Notes under the pieces: generated by a model
The model's database searches: none
What the model saw: only the letters and a program-made list of their open reading frames with translations
What the model was told of the DNA's origin: nothing
Shown here: one piece after another, positions 5,133 to 5,333 of the stretch
Layout: each line of letters begins with the position of its first letter
How positions within the stretch are numbered: the stretch's first letter is position 1
Assembly: GCA_020252385.1 (NCBI GenBank)
Contig: JADCDC010000380.1
Coordinates: 1-5,333, forward strand
DNA from: Aestuariivirga sp.
GTDB lineage: Bacteria; Pseudomonadota; Alphaproteobacteria; Rhizobiales; Aestuariivirgaceae
DNA: 5,333 nt
Reading direction: 5' to 3'
Program-made: the position numbers and the translations under genes

Positions 5133-5333
5133 ATGGATAGATTGACATCCCTGCTCGACCGTGTCCCTACCCCCGAGGCGCTCCGGCGGCTCGCACCCGA
5201 TGAGTTGCCGCGGCTGGCGGGGGAACTCCGCGCCGAGGTGATTTCCTCCGCCGCGGCGACGGGCGGGCATTTCGGCGGCGGGCTGGGTGTGGTCGAACTC
5301 ACCGTGGCGCTGCACTATGTCTTCGACACGCCG
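5133..5333 (+). CDS. dxs: 1-deoxy-D-xylulose-5-phosphate synthase, N-terminal 67 codons (partial)
   Basis: DXS joins pyruvate and glyceraldehyde 3-phosphate with thiamine diphosphate, the first step of the MEP pathway to isoprenoids. The 67 residues present match the family N-terminus: LLDRV (7-11), TPEALRRL (13-20), ELPRLAGELRAEVI (24-37) and the cofactor-site segment TGGHFGGGLGVVELTVALHYVFDTP (43-67) with its conserved histidine H46. The reading frame is open and in phase to the last base, so the gene continues beyond the window. The ATG at 5133 fits the family start well but has no Shine-Dalgarno sequence in the 15 bases before it. The gene is divergent from the cyclase operon; no xseB or prenyl-transferase gene, common dxs neighbours, lies upstream. 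Confidence 0.93.
   Translation, partial: MDRLTSLLDRVPTPEALRRLAPDELPRLAGELRAEVISSAAATGGHFGGGLGVVELTVALHYVFDTP

Noticed and set aside
3809..5302. A 497-codon open minus-strand frame spanning the AhpD-like gene, the whole cyclase gene and the start of dxs
   Set aside because: Only the last 132 codons carry family motifs. The upstream part is an alternative frame of the cyclase gene, open because stop codons are rare in GC-rich DNA. The internal ATG at 4207 with the TGATG overlap is the natural start.

Overview
The window reads as a stretch of high-GC alphaproteobacterial chromosome carrying mostly ordinary housekeeping and cell-organisation genes. Three things point to this group. The first is a PopZ-type (DUF2497) polar organiser. 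The second is the block pcm-like / tolC / popZ / valS on one strand, a gene order I know from alphaproteobacteria such as Rhizobiales. The third is the style of the PilZ and TolC-family proteins. No transposase, integrase, phage gene or CRISPR array is visible.

Layout from left to right: the first 18 bases are the first six codons of a minus-strand gene that is most likely valS. Next come a single-domain PilZ protein, a popZ homologue with a proline-rich (PPA)4 linker, a TolC-family outer-membrane efflux protein, and a protein-L-isoaspartate methyltransferase-like protein, all on the minus strand. A plus-strand tRNA-Cys(GCA) with encoded CCA and a good promoter follows. Then, on the minus strand, come a carboxymuconolactone decarboxylase/AhpD-like protein and a Tat-exported cyclase-family (KynB-like fold) metalloenzyme; these two overlap by one base and form a two-gene operon. 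The right end holds the first 67 codons of plus-strand dxs, divergent from the cyclase gene.

The left block is transcribed in the order pcm-like > tolC > popZ > pilZ > valS, with probable internal promoters before popZ, pilZ and valS. tolC would supply the outer-membrane channel of efflux or type I secretion systems. PopZ and a c-di-GMP-binding PilZ protein both belong to the polarity and cell-cycle theme. The pilZ upstream region is the most information-rich non-coding part: its promoter has a palindrome in the -35/-10 spacer, and a second palindrome plus two GANTC sites lie just upstream.

I do not see a clearly new system. The points most worth a second look are the pilZ control region, the divergent active-site region of the Pcm-like protein, the exported-cyclase/AhpD-like pair of unknown substrate, and the apparently leaderless start of dxs. 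Protein identities rest on motifs recognised by eye, not on database searches.
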